From positions 1 to 64,000 of the forward strand of contig JANQSA010000051.1 of NCBI GenBank assembly GCA_028284285.1: a DNA stretch of 64,000 nucleotides, given 5' to 3'. The DNA comes from Croceivirga sp. (GTDB lineage Bacteria > Bacteroidota > Bacteroidia > Flavobacteriales > Flavobacteriaceae). Positions within the stretch are counted from its first letter, which is position 1; every line of letters begins with the position of its first letter. This document shows, one piece after another, positions 8,503-17,109 of this stretch. A program made the position numbers and the translations under genes. The notes below the pieces were generated by a model that saw nothing but the letters and a program-made list of their open reading frames with translations, had not been told where the DNA came from and did not search any database.

Positions 8503-10932
8503 TTAGCTTCCAAACTCTTCATCACCACCGTAATCCCGTTGTCTTTCCCCACTGCGTTTCTTTTTTTGGTTAAAACGGTAAGTAAACGCAAGGTTAAAAC
8601 TTCGTACCCTCCACTGAAACTCACTATCACTTTCAAAAAAAGGCGTGACCGTTTCGCTAACCCTTCTTCTGCTATTAAATATATCGCTCACATTAAACGC
8701 CAGAGAAGCCTTTTCTTTAAAAAAGTCTTTGCTAAAGGCGAAATCCAGAGAAAAGATCCCTTGGTTTCGGGTTTGGGCATTTTCCGTAGGCCCCCGGTAA
8801 AAAATACGCGTTTGCCAATCCACGCTACCCGGTAAGGTAATTTTGTTGTTTAATCGGATAAACCAACTTAGGTTTTCCGCATCAAAGTTTTGGTTATTAA
8901 AATCGCCTCGGGTAATGAGGTTAAAGAGGTTGACATTCGTATTGAGGTTCCACTTGCGCGTGGGACGATAGTTGAAGGTTACATCAAAACCGTAGCGATC
9001 GTTTCTGGCCAGGTTTACCGGGGTACGGCGCAAAATACTTACGATCTCCCCATCAAAAAAGGTATCCTCGCCGGTATCTTCGGTAATGAAAGAAATGACA
9101 TCAGTAGCCCGTTGAAAGTAGATGGAACCGTTAAAGGTTAGCTTTTCCCATCGTTTGAGATAACCAAGATCGACCTGATTGGAGAAACTGGGGGTAAGGT
9201 TGGGATTCCCTTGAAACAAATTAGTAGGACTGGACCGGGAAGGAAAAGGATTTAAAAAAAAGGAACGGGGTCTACGTATTCTGCGATTGTAGCCCAATTG
9301 AAAACTCTCTTTTTCATCCATTTCAAGGTTCAGGTTGAGTGTAGGGAAAAGACCATCAAAATTATTGCGGTTAAAATCGTTGGTTTCCAGTTGGTTAATA
9401 ATGAGTCGGGTAGCCTCATAACGAAGGCCCGCCAGGAAAGAAAATCGTTTAAAGCTATTCCCATATTGCGTGTACACTGCATTGATGGTCTCTTTGTAAT
9501 CCAGTACATTACTGGGATTGGTTACACCCAGCTCTTCCTCAGTAGGACTTATAAAGACCACATCATAATCTGTATTTAAAGTGTTAAAATCCCCGCGATA
9601 GCCTATCTCAAACTGCCCGGATTTTCCAAGGGGAAGTACGTAATCTGTTTGAAGGAAAACCCTCCTCTGATCTTCTGCTGTTCGCACGCTTTCACTGTCA
9701 AACCCGTTTTGAATGATCAAAGATTCTTCTACCTCATCACTGGTTTCATATTGAAAGGCAAAAGTCAGTTGGTGTTCGGAATCCCCATTGAATTGTTTAT
9801 CAAAGTTAAACGCATATTGAAAGGTTTCGTCCGTCTCCGTTTCCGGGTCAAAACGAAATCCGGAACGGGTAGTTCCACTTACATTTGTCTGAAAAAAATC
9901 ATTAGTGGTTTCACTACTATTGTCTGAGTCGCGGATAAAAATGGATTGAGTTATAGAAGCCGTTTCGTTCACATACCATTCTATCCCAAAATTGGCGTTC
10001 AACCCTTTTCTAATTCTGTCAAATTCCCTTTCCTCCCGGAGTGCATTGGTAAAATTTCCGGAAGCGTCAAAAAAATCGGTATCGTTCAAAGAGTTACCGG
10101 GACGTTCCCTGTAGTTGTACCCGGTATTCGTGAAAATATTAATATTACCTGTGCGGTAATTGATATTTCCATTGATACCTGCGGAATACGGATATCCTCC
10201 GTTTACCGTTAAGGCGCCATTTAACCCCTGTAACTTACTTCGCCGCAAAATAATGTTAATAATACCTCCTGAGCCTTCCGCGTCATAACGTGCCGATGGA
10301 GAGGTAATCACTTCCACTCTTTCAATGGATTCTGCAGGTAACTGTCGAAGCGCTTCAGTACTATTAAGTCCCGTAATAGCAGAAGGTTTACCATTTATTA
10401 AAATACGTACATCATCGTTTCCACGCAGTTGTACGTTTCCCTCTACATCCACGGACACAGAGGGTACATTGTCCAGAACGTCACTAACAGTGCCGCCCCT
10501 AACAGTTAAGTCTTTACCTACATTATAGATTTTTTTATCCAGTCGAAGCTCTACTGTAGTACGTTCGGCAACTACTTCTACTTCATCCAGTTTAGCCACA
10601 TCCAGGGCTAAAGAAATTGTTCCTAAGTCCGTGCTGGAACGTATCAATTGCCGCTCTTTTTTATAGCTAAGGTAGGAGATGTACTCAACGGAGATGTTGA
10701 ACATTCCGGGTGAGGTTTCCACTTCAAAGGCTCCGTTGAGGTCGGTTATTGCCCCGGTAACTTGTTCCGGATCTCTAACCCGTTTTAATACTACCGTTGC
10801 ATATTCAAGGGGTTTTCCCGTGTCTTTGTCAACTACTGTTCCGGTTATTTTTATAGGCCTTGTATTTTGAGGTCTTTGGGCTAGAATGACAATGGGAAAT
10901 AGAGCAATTACAAGCCGGAACAGTTGCTTCAT
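8503..10932 (-). CDS. TonB-receptor-like outer membrane beta-barrel protein
   Basis: 809 residues. Signal peptide about 1-18 (ending in LAQ); CarboxypepD_reg domain about 28-110 (ITGTVVDKDTGKPLEYATVVL); plug-like domain about 120-225 (GGTVSDVLDNVPSVSVDVEG, VRILINGKPSAITGL, then IERVEVITSPSARYDAEG); then a long Tyr/Phe/Asn-rich series of barrel strands. The C terminus continues past the last strand into a polar tail, KKKRSGERQRDYGGDEEFGS. The architecture matches the outer membrane beta-barrel family (TonB-dependent receptor relatives) of Bacteroidota; the ligand is unknown, and there is no SusD-like partner. The ATG overlaps the stop of the upstream small gene by 4 nt, so the two are translationally coupled. 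Confidence 0.88.
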   Translation of the reverse strand: MKQLFRLVIALFPIVILAQRPQNTRPIKITGTVVDKDTGKPLEYATVVLKRVRDPEQVTGAITDLNGAFEVETSPGMFNISVEYISYLSYKKERQLIRSSTDLGTISLALDVAKLDEVEVVAERTTVELRLDKKIYNVGKDLTVRGGTVSDVLDNVPSVSVDVEGNVQLRGNDDVRILINGKPSAITGLNSTEALRQLPAESIERVEVITSPSARYDAEGSGGIINIILRRSKLQGLNGALTVNGGYPYSAGINGNINYRTGNINIFTNTGYNYRERPGNSLNDTDFFDASGNFTNALREEREFDRIRKGLNANFGIEWYVNETASITQSIFIRDSDNSSETTNDFFQTNVSGTTRSGFRFDPETETDETFQYAFNFDKQFNGDSEHQLTFAFQYETSDEVEESLIIQNGFDSESVRTAEDQRRVFLQTDYVLPLGKSGQFEIGYRGDFNTLNTDYDVVFISPTEEELGVTNPSNVLDYKETINAVYTQYGNSFKRFSFLAGLRYEATRLIINQLETNDFNRNNFDGLFPTLNLNLEMDEKESFQLGYNRRIRRPRSFFLNPFPSRSSPTNLFQGNPNLTPSFSNQVDLGYLKRWEKLTFNGSIYFQRATDVISFITEDTGEDTFFDGEIVSILRRTPVNLARNDRYGFDVTFNYRPTRKWNLNTNVNLFNLITRGDFNNQNFDAENLSWFIRLNNKITLPGSVDWQTRIFYRGPTENAQTRNQGIFSLDFAFSKDFFKEKASLAFNVSDIFNSRRRVSETVTPFFESDSEFQWRVRSFNLAFTYRFNQKKKRSGERQRDYGGDEEFGS

Positions 10933-11378
10933 TCAGCTTTTTCTTTTTTTCTTTTTTTCTTTTTTCGTTTGGCTTTGGATGGGTTTTCCTGCATATCCAG
11001 GTAGATCTGGTACTTTTCCTCGGGAAGGCCTGCTTTTAATTCTGCATCCTGTAATTTCCTGATCTTCTCATATTCTTCCTTCATTTTTTTTGGTTCTAAC
11101 TGCAAAATCTGAAGCTCCATTCTTTTTTGTACATATTTTTCCAGAGTAGAACGTACAACAGCTTCCTCAAATGGATCCAACTCCATCAATTCTTTGATTC
11201 TTGGCATTTCCTTATCTACGTATTGTGCCGCAGTAAGTTTTTCCGGTTCCGGGGGTGGAGTTTGTACTTGTGGTATAGCATTGCGTTGCCGCCCAAATCT
11301 GTTGCCTACCTGGCCACTAACGATTTGACCTGTTAATAGAAAAAAAACGAAAAGAATGGAGAAATTAAACTTTTTCAT
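10929..11378 (-). CDS. Secreted helical protein with poly-Lys tail
   Basis: 149 residues from the ATG at 11378 (MKKFNFSILFVFFLLTG), with a signal peptide to about residue 22. A Pro-rich spacer follows, then a helical central region (EKLTAAQYVDKEMPRIKELMELDPFEEAVVRSTLEKYVQKRMEL) and a C-terminal run KAKRKKKKRKKEKAE. The helical part recalls small periplasmic proteins with Spy/CpxP-like helices, but I would not assign it. It lies upstream of, and overlaps, the beta-barrel gene, suggesting a partner role in the envelope. The start is supported by a TATTTTTG element about 13 nt upstream. Confidence 0.75.
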   Translation of the reverse strand: MKKFNFSILFVFFLLTGQIVSGQVGNRFGRQRNAIPQVQTPPPEPEKLTAAQYVDKEMPRIKELMELDPFEEAVVRSTLEKYVQKRMELQILQLEPKKMKEEYEKIRKLQDAELKAGLPEEKYQIYLDMQENPSKAKRKKKKRKKEKAE

Positions 11379-11390
11379 GTCAAACGATTT

Positions 11391-11398
11391 CAAAAATA
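11391..11398 (-). promoter_or_regulatory. Candidate -7 element of the small-protein/beta-barrel operon
   Basis: Minus-strand TATTTTTG fits TAnnTTTG and lies just upstream of the ATG at 11378. No clear upstream TTG box at proper spacing was seen. Confidence 0.45.
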
Positions 11399-11477
11399 TT
11401 TTACGAATTAGGCCTAAACGGTTAAATGTTTGTTAAATGAACAAGGAAGTTAAACAATTTAAGTTGGTCTTAACTTT

Positions 11478-12573
11478 TTACTCCTGTTTTTGCCCCATCA
11501 TCATGAGATAGGCTTTTAAAAACGGGCTGATCTCTCCGTCCATCACGGCATCTACATTCCCGGTTTCCTCTCCTGTCCTTACATCCTTGACCAGTTTGTA
11601 GGGATGCATTACATAATTCCGAATTTGGGAACCCCATTCAATTTTCATTTTAGAGGCTTCAATCTCATCTCTGGCTTCCTGTTGCTTACGCAGTTCAATT
11701 TCGTATAACTGCGACTTTAACATCCGCATTGCGGTTGCCCGGTTATCGTGTTGAGAACGTGAATCAGAACAGGAAATCTGTATACCTGTAGGTTTGTGCA
11801 CCAATTGCACTTTAGTTTCTACCTTATTCACGTTTTGCCCGCCTGCCCCGCTGGAACGTGCTGTTGTAATTTCAACATCTGCCGGATTGATCTCAATTTC
11901 AATAGAATCGTCCGCAAGAGGATATACGTATACCGAGGCAAATGAGGTATGACGCTTGGCATTGCTATCAAACGGGGAGATCCTTACCAATCTGTGCACG
12001 CCATTTTCCCCTTTTAACCATCCGAAAGCATGCTCCCCTTCAATCTCTAAGGTGACGGTTTTAATCCCGGCGACATCGCCTTCCTGATAATTTAATTCTT
12101 TAACCTTATACCCGTTTTTTTCAGACCACATGATGTACATACGCATTAACATCGCTGCCCAATCACAACTTTCCGTACCTCCGGCACCAGCAGTGATCTG
12201 CAGTACCGCAGGCAATTGGTCCCCTTCATCAGAAAGCATGTTTTTGAACTCTAACTGTTCTATAGCGTTTGTCGCTTCTAAAAGCTTTCCGTTAAGTTCA
12301 GCTTCATCTACTTCGCCCTCTTGATGAAACTCAAGCAGGACTTCCAAATCATTAACCAGGACTTGGGCCCCTTCGTAATCCGCAACCCATTTTTTTTTGG
12401 ATTTAAGACTTTGCATCTGTTTTTGAGCTTTCTGGGGATTGTCCCAAAAGTCAGGTGTCATGGTCTGCTCTTCTTCATTCTCTATGGCTATTCGTTTGGC
12501 ATCAATGTCAAAGATACCTCCTTAACGCGCCCAGGCGTTCAATAAGATCCTTATGCTGATCTGTAGTTACCAT
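11478..12573 (-). CDS. prfB: Peptide chain release factor 2, with programmed +1 frameshift
   Basis: The gene is read in two frames. Codons 1-21 ([21 protein letters not shown]) run from the ATG at 12573 to an in-frame TGA at 12508-12510. Reading then shifts +1 and continues [22 protein letters not shown] to the TAA at 11478, giving 364 residues. The conserved RF2 elements are present: the GGQ loop in [17 protein letters not shown] and the anticodon-like region in the middle. RF2 releases peptides at UGA and UAA. The shift makes RF2 autoregulatory: when RF2 is scarce, ribosomes pause at UGA and shift. A simple ORF search shows only the second part, from MTPDFW. Confidence 0.96.
12507..12522 (-). 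promoter_or_regulatory. prfB: prfB programmed frameshift site
   Basis: The minus strand reads AGGAGGTATCTTTGAC: an internal Shine-Dalgarno-like AGGAGG, a 3-nt spacer TAT, then CTT-TGA-C. This is essentially the known RF2 frameshift signal with its slippery CUU codon, in-frame UGA and following C. Confidence 0.95.
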
Positions 12574-12591
12574 TCATTGTAAAGTTTGCCG

Positions 12592-12621
12592 CAAAAATAC
12601 GCGATCCATATGGCTGCGCAA
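12592..12621 (-). promoter_or_regulatory. Bacteroidota-type promoter of prfB
   Basis: On the minus strand TTG at 12621-12619 is followed after 19 nt by TATTTTTG (12599-12592). The predicted transcript starts near 12586, about 13 nt before the ATG, supporting the start chosen for prfB. Confidence 0.7.
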
Positions 12622-12661
12622 TCAATTTTATATAAATTTAGAAATCAAATTTCACGCCAAA

Positions 12662-15073
12662 ATGATGCTAAGACTAACCGTATTGCTGGGGCTACTATGC
12701 TTTTCTACCCATGTGTTCTCCCAGGAATTTGAAATAGCCAAAAACTTTCAAAAGTTTAATGGTTATTTTGATTTTTACTACGATGATGAAGCGGATAAAA
12801 TCTATCTTCAGGTAGATGAGTTGGAAAAAGAATTTCTGTACGTATATGCGCTGAGCAGTGGTGTAGGTAGCAATGATATTGGCTTGGACCGTGGACAATT
12901 GGGTAATGAACAGCTGGTGTATTTCAAAAAAGCCGGTAAAAAGTTGCTGCTAATACAACCCAACTTAAAATATAGAGCCCTTACCGATAACGTTTTGGAG
13001 CGGAAATCTGTGGAACAGGCTTTTGCAAAGTCTATTCTTTTTGGGTTTCAAATTGCGGACGAATCCAGAGGGAGTTATCTCATAGATATCTCTAATTTTT
13101 TAATGAGAGATGCCCATGGGGTGGCTACCCGATTAAAAAACACCAAACAGGGTTCCTACAGTTTGGATACATCTAAAAGTGCTTTTGCTTTTGAAAGAAC
13201 AAGGGCTTTCCCTAAAAATGTAGAGTTTGATGTTACCTTGACCTTTAAAGGAAACCCGGAGGGAGCATATATTCGGTCCGTTACTCCCAACGCCCATTTG
13301 GTAACCGTGGCACAGCATCATTCTCTTATAGCCTTACCGGATGACGGTTTTGAAAAAAGGGCGTTTGATCCCAGGTGTGGTTCCTATCCTTTTACCTATC
13401 ATGATTACGCAACTCCGGTGCAGGAACCTATACTCAAAAGGTATATTCCCCGGCATCGCTTGAAAAAGAAAGATCCCAATGCCAGGGTAAGCGAAGCAGT
13501 AGCCCCTATTATTTACTATTTGGACAATGGCACCCCGGAACCCATACGATCCGCACTTTTGGAAGGAGGTCGTTGGTGGAACCAGGCTTTTGAAGCTATA
13601 GGCTACAAAGATGCCTTCCAGCTAAAAATTCTGCCGGACGATGCTGATCCATTGGATGTCCGGTACAATGTCATTCAATGGGTACACCGGTCAACCCGGG
13701 GATGGAGCTATGGGAACAGTGTTCAGGACCCCAGGACCGGGGAAATCATAAAAGGTCATGTAAGCCTTGGTAGTTTGCGAATACGACAGGATTTTATGAT
13801 CGCCCAGGCGCTTATGAATAAACCTTTTGCGGAAAGCGATGATAACTACGAGCCGATGTTACGATTGGCACTGGCCCGCATCCGGCAATTGTCTGCACAT
13901 GAAATTGGTCACACTTTGGGTTTTGCTCATAATTTTGCCGCCAGTACCAATAATCATGCATCGGTAATGGATTACCCTCATCCTTATTTTGGAATTGCCG
14001 GTAACCAGATGGATTTTTCAAAACCGTATGACACGGGTATTGGAGAGTGGGACAAGGTTACCATAGCGTATGCTTATTCGGATTTTCCCGCAGGTGTGGA
14101 CGAGCAAAAGGCGTTAAATGCTATTTTGGAAAAGGCACAATCCGAAGGACTGCGATATATTTCAGATCGGGATGCTCGCCCTGCAGGAGGAGCACATGCT
14201 CTGGCACACCTTTGGGACAATGGGAAAAGTGCAACGCAAGAACTGGAACGCGTGCTTAAGATCAGAGAAAAAGCCATAGAAAACTTTTCCATAGATAATA
14301 TCAGATCGGGAGAACCCTATTCGGTTTTGGAGGATGTTTTTGTACCGCTATACTTTTTTCATCGCTATCAAACCGAAGCCGTGGTAAAACTGGTAGGCGG
14401 ATTAGATTACAATTATAAGATAAAGGGCGACGGTCAGTTTTCCGTAAAAACATTAAACAGAGCCACTCAGGAAAGTGCGTTAAAGGCTTTGCTACAAACT
14501 TTGGAAGCTGAAGTGTTGGCCATTCCTTCTGAAATAATTGCGCTTTTCCCGCCCAGGAGTATGGGATATCCAAGAACCAGGGAATCCTTTAAAGGAAAGA
14601 TGGGGGTGGCTTTTGACCCCTTAGGCGCTGCTGAAACTGCTGCAGCCACTACCTTGGGTCTATTGTTGCGTCCGGAGCGTGCGAACCGTCTGGTCCTGCA
14701 AAAGTCCTTTGACAAGGATCAATTGGGATTTGATGAACTGGTTACCCTATTATTGGAACAAACCGTTAAAGCAAAAAAACAAAAAGGATACCTGGGTGAA
14801 ATACAAAAGCTGGTAATTTGGCAGGTACTCCAAAAATTAATGCAGCTGGCTAGTGATACCCATAGCTACCCCCAGGTCACGGAAACAGTGCTATTTGAAA
14901 TGATGCGTTTGAAAACGTATCTTGGCGAAGGAAGTAAAGCCACAGATCCTTCCGCTATTCTCATGAGAAAAGAAATTGAAGGCTTTGTAAGCAAACCCAG
15001 CAGCTACAAAAGCAAAACTGCCGCTCCCAAAATACCTGATGGCTCACCGATAGGGATGGACTGCATGCATTAG
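12662..15073 (+). CDS. Secreted zinc-dependent metalloprotease (DUF5117 type)
   Basis: 803 residues. Signal peptide about 1-20 (ending in VFSQ). The extended gluzincin/metzincin-like motif HEIGHTLGFAHN has His413, Glu414, His417 and His423. The preceding region (FDVTLTFKG, the repeated aromatic beta strands, and VRYNVIQWVHRSTRGWSYG) matches the DUF5117/DUF4953 architecture of Bacteroidota metalloproteases. Expected to be periplasmic or exported; substrate unknown. The first two codons are both ATG, so the start may be 12662 or 12665. Only 5 nt separate it from the threonine aldolase gene, so an operon is likely. Confidence 0.88.
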   Translation: MMLRLTVLLGLLCFSTHVFSQEFEIAKNFQKFNGYFDFYYDDEADKIYLQVDELEKEFLYVYALSSGVGSNDIGLDRGQLGNEQLVYFKKAGKKLLLIQPNLKYRALTDNVLERKSVEQAFAKSILFGFQIADESRGSYLIDISNFLMRDAHGVATRLKNTKQGSYSLDTSKSAFAFERTRAFPKNVEFDVTLTFKGNPEGAYIRSVTPNAHLVTVAQHHSLIALPDDGFEKRAFDPRCGSYPFTYHDYATPVQEPILKRYIPRHRLKKKDPNARVSEAVAPIIYYLDNGTPEPIRSALLEGGRWWNQAFEAIGYKDAFQLKILPDDADPLDVRYNVIQWVHRSTRGWSYGNSVQDPRTGEIIKGHVSLGSLRIRQDFMIAQALMNKPFAESDDNYEPMLRLALARIRQLSAHEIGHTLGFAHNFAASTNNHASVMDYPHPYFGIAGNQMDFSKPYDTGIGEWDKVTIAYAYSDFPAGVDEQKALNAILEKAQSEGLRYISDRDARPAGGAHALAHLWDNGKSATQELERVLKIREKAIENFSIDNIRSGEPYSVLEDVFVPLYFFHRYQTEAVVKLVGGLDYNYKIKGDGQFSVKTLNRATQESALKALLQTLEAEVLAIPSEIIALFPPRSMGYPRTRESFKGKMGVAFDPLGAAETAAATTLGLLLRPERANRLVLQKSFDKDQLGFDELVTLLLEQTVKAKKQKGYLGEIQKLVIWQVLQKLMQLASDTHSYPQVTETVLFEMMRLKTYLGEGSKATDPSAILMRKEIEGFVSKPSSYKSKTAAPKIPDGSPIGMDCMH

Positions 15074-15078
15074 TATTT

Positions 15079-16101
15079 ATGGAGATAAACCTGATCAGTG
15101 ATACCGTAACCCGGCCTACTCCAGGCATGCTCAAAGCCATAATGGACGCTAAAGTAGGGGATGATGTGTTTAAAAATGACCCATCAGTAAATGCTCTGGA
15201 AGCCAAAGTAGCGGACTTGTTTGGCATGGAAGCTGCGCTCTTTTTTCCCAGTGGGACCATGACCAACCAAACTGCGATTAAACTCCATACCCAACCCGGA
15301 GAGCAATTGATATGTGATAAATACGCCCATGTCTATAACTACGAAGGCGGAGGGGTTAGTTTTAACAGCGGTGTTTCCTGTAAATTAGTGGATGGACATC
15401 GGGGTATGATGACCGCCCAACAGGTGGAAAATGCAATTAATCCCCCGGATTTTTATCACAGTCCCAAGACCAGCCTCGTGTGTGTGGAAAACACTACCAA
15501 TAAAGGAGGAGGAGCCTGCTGGGATTTTGAGGAATTGAAGCGGATACGGGATATTTGCGACCGCCATAAGCTTTCTTACCATTTGGATGGTGCCCGTCTG
15601 TGGAATGCTATGGCTGAAAAAGAAGAATCTCCGCAACAGTACGGGGCGTTGTTTGACTCTATAAGCGTGTGTTTAAGCAAGGGATTGGGTTGTCCCGTGG
15701 GTTCTGTGCTCATCGGTAGCGGGCCATTGATCCATGATGCGATACGGGTGCGTAAGATTCTGGGTGGCGGAATGCGCCAAGCCGGGTTTTTAGCTGCCGC
15801 GGGAATATACGCGCTTGACAATCATCGTGACCGTTTGGTGGAAGATCACAAAAAAGCCAGGGCTTTGGGAGCAGCTCTTGAACAATTAGATATGGTTAAA
15901 AAAGTGGAACCCGTATCGACTAACATTGTCATTTTTGAATTGGAAACCACTTTGATTTCGGAAAAGGCATTCCTCAATCAGTTGGCGGATAATCATATCG
16001 CTATCATTGGAATGGGACAAGGTAAGCTTAGAATGGTAACGCATCTGGATTATACCGATGCCATGCATGCCAAAGTGCTGGAAGTGCTTAAGGAGATATA
16101 A
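15079..16101 (+). CDS. ltaE: Low-specificity threonine aldolase
   Basis: 340 residues, the standard length of the PLP fold-type I beta-eliminating lyase family. The N terminus INLISDTVTRPTPGML, the motif VCVENTTNKGGG, the Asp in SYHLDGARLWNA and the PLP lysine in SVCLSKGLGCPVGS (Lys201) are all visible. It cleaves threonine or allo-threonine to glycine and acetaldehyde in the cytosol. Probably co-transcribed with the metalloprotease 5 nt upstream, although the two have no obvious shared role. Confidence 0.92.
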   Translation: MEINLISDTVTRPTPGMLKAIMDAKVGDDVFKNDPSVNALEAKVADLFGMEAALFFPSGTMTNQTAIKLHTQPGEQLICDKYAHVYNYEGGGVSFNSGVSCKLVDGHRGMMTAQQVENAINPPDFYHSPKTSLVCVENTTNKGGGACWDFEELKRIRDICDRHKLSYHLDGARLWNAMAEKEESPQQYGALFDSISVCLSKGLGCPVGSVLIGSGPLIHDAIRVRKILGGGMRQAGFLAAAGIYALDNHRDRLVEDHKKARALGAALEQLDMVKKVEPVSTNIVIFELETTLISEKAFLNQLADNHIAIIGMGQGKLRMVTHLDYTDAMHAKVLEVLKEI

Positions 16102-16146
16102 TTACTTAACCTGTTGTATATTTTGAATATAAAATGGCCATAGGTT

Positions 16147-16326
16147 GTCAGTTCGAGTGATTTTGAGTGGTTACTGAGCTTGTCGAAGTAGCACGAAAAA
16201 TCGTATCGAGAACCAATAGGAAGGATGAAACTCTTTCCCGTTTGCCCTCCATTGGCGGGTAAACCGACAGATAGATTTTCGATACAAATTTTACTCATTT
16301 CAATCGTAAAATCCACTCAAAATGAA
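16147..16326. repeat. Palindromic intergenic repeat remnants
   Basis: The 257-nt gap after ltaE holds two hairpin-like blocks. The first (about 16151-16213) runs from GTTCGAGTGATTTT to CGTATCGAGAAC and contains ACTGAGCTTGTCGAAGT, a widespread bacterial intergenic repeat core. The second has ATTTTAC (16288-16294) pairing with GTAAAAT (16306-16312). No ORF or T tract is associated. They look like members of short dispersed repeat families rather than regulatory elements of the flanking genes. Confidence 0.55.
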
Positions 16327-16358
16327 GAGCTTAAACCAAAATGAATAATAAGTAATAT

Positions 16359-16661
16359 TTAGGAACGATCGGGATAGGAAAGTAGCTTTCGAATATTTTT
16401 AATACCGTTTTCCATACCTGCTTCCGAAGTATACGTTTTGCTTTCTCCTATGGTATCACCATCCCTGTTTTTCAGATAGATCACAAATTTACCTTCGTGA
16501 TTGGTTTTACGCTCAAAGATGGGATAGGATGTTATATATTGTACGATTTCCTTAAGCTGCTCCTCCGTTTCAAACCATCTACTTTGCAGTATGGCAGCTC
16601 CGGATTCGGAGGTTACAAAAAAACGATACCCTTTATCATTTTCCTTCTGAATTTGTATCAC
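16359..16661 (-). CDS. DUF1508 (YegP-like) protein
   Basis: 100 residues from a GTG at 16661; no ATG is available in frame at a sensible place. Two copies of the short DUF1508 repeat can be seen: GYRFFVTSESGAAILQS with a following helix, and GKFVIYLKNRDGDTIGES with a following helix. YegP-like proteins are small cytosolic proteins of poorly known function. Lies 58 nt downstream of the YbaB-family gene on the same strand, so a two-gene operon is possible. Confidence 0.85.
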   Translation of the reverse strand: MIQIQKENDKGYRFFVTSESGAAILQSRWFETEEQLKEIVQYITSYPIFERKTNHEGKFVIYLKNRDGDTIGESKTYTSEAGMENGIKNIRKLLSYPDRS

Positions 16662-16719
16662 AACACTTCACGCTTTTCCTAAAAATACAAAATTCGCAAG
16701 GAGGGGCAGGTACGTTAAT

Positions 16720-17046
16720 CTATTTAAAAAGGGAATCCATGCCAGGAATATTAGGCATACCTTCCTTTGCTACAGCTGCCAATTCGGTCTCCTGAACTTT
16801 TGAAGCCTTTTGAACCCCCTTGTTTATGGTTAGTATCAGATAATCCTCAAGTTTTTCTTTATCGGCTAACAAGGAATCATCAATGACTAAAGATTTCACT
16901 TCTCGATTAGCAGTAAGGCTAATTTTTATAGCCCCGTCAGCACCGGATTCTTCCACAAGGACAGTATCCAAACGTTTTTTGGTTTCTGCTACTTTTTTCT
17001 GGGTCTCTTTTAGTTTCCCCATCATTCCCACTAAATCACCAAACAT
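16720..17046 (-). CDS. YbaB/EbfC nucleoid-associated DNA-binding family protein
   Basis: 108 residues. A heptad-like N-terminal helix ([24 protein letters not shown]) is followed by a beta sheet ([23 protein letters not shown]) and a C-terminal helical tail, the arrangement of YbaB/EbfC dimers. In many bacteria ybaB is linked to recR and dnaX, but neither is nearby here. A minus-strand TATTTTTG (17077-17084) lies about 30 nt upstream of the ATG as a possible -7 element. Confidence 0.85.
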   Translation of the reverse strand: MFGDLVGMMGKLKETQKKVAETKKRLDTVLVEESGADGAIKISLTANREVKSLVIDDSLLADKEKLEDYLILTINKGVQKASKVQETELAAVAKEGMPNIPGMDSLFK

Positions 17047-17109
17047 GATTCTATTTTTTACGTTATCTTTTCAGACCAAAAATACTGAATTAACAAAAAC
17101 CGGATATTC

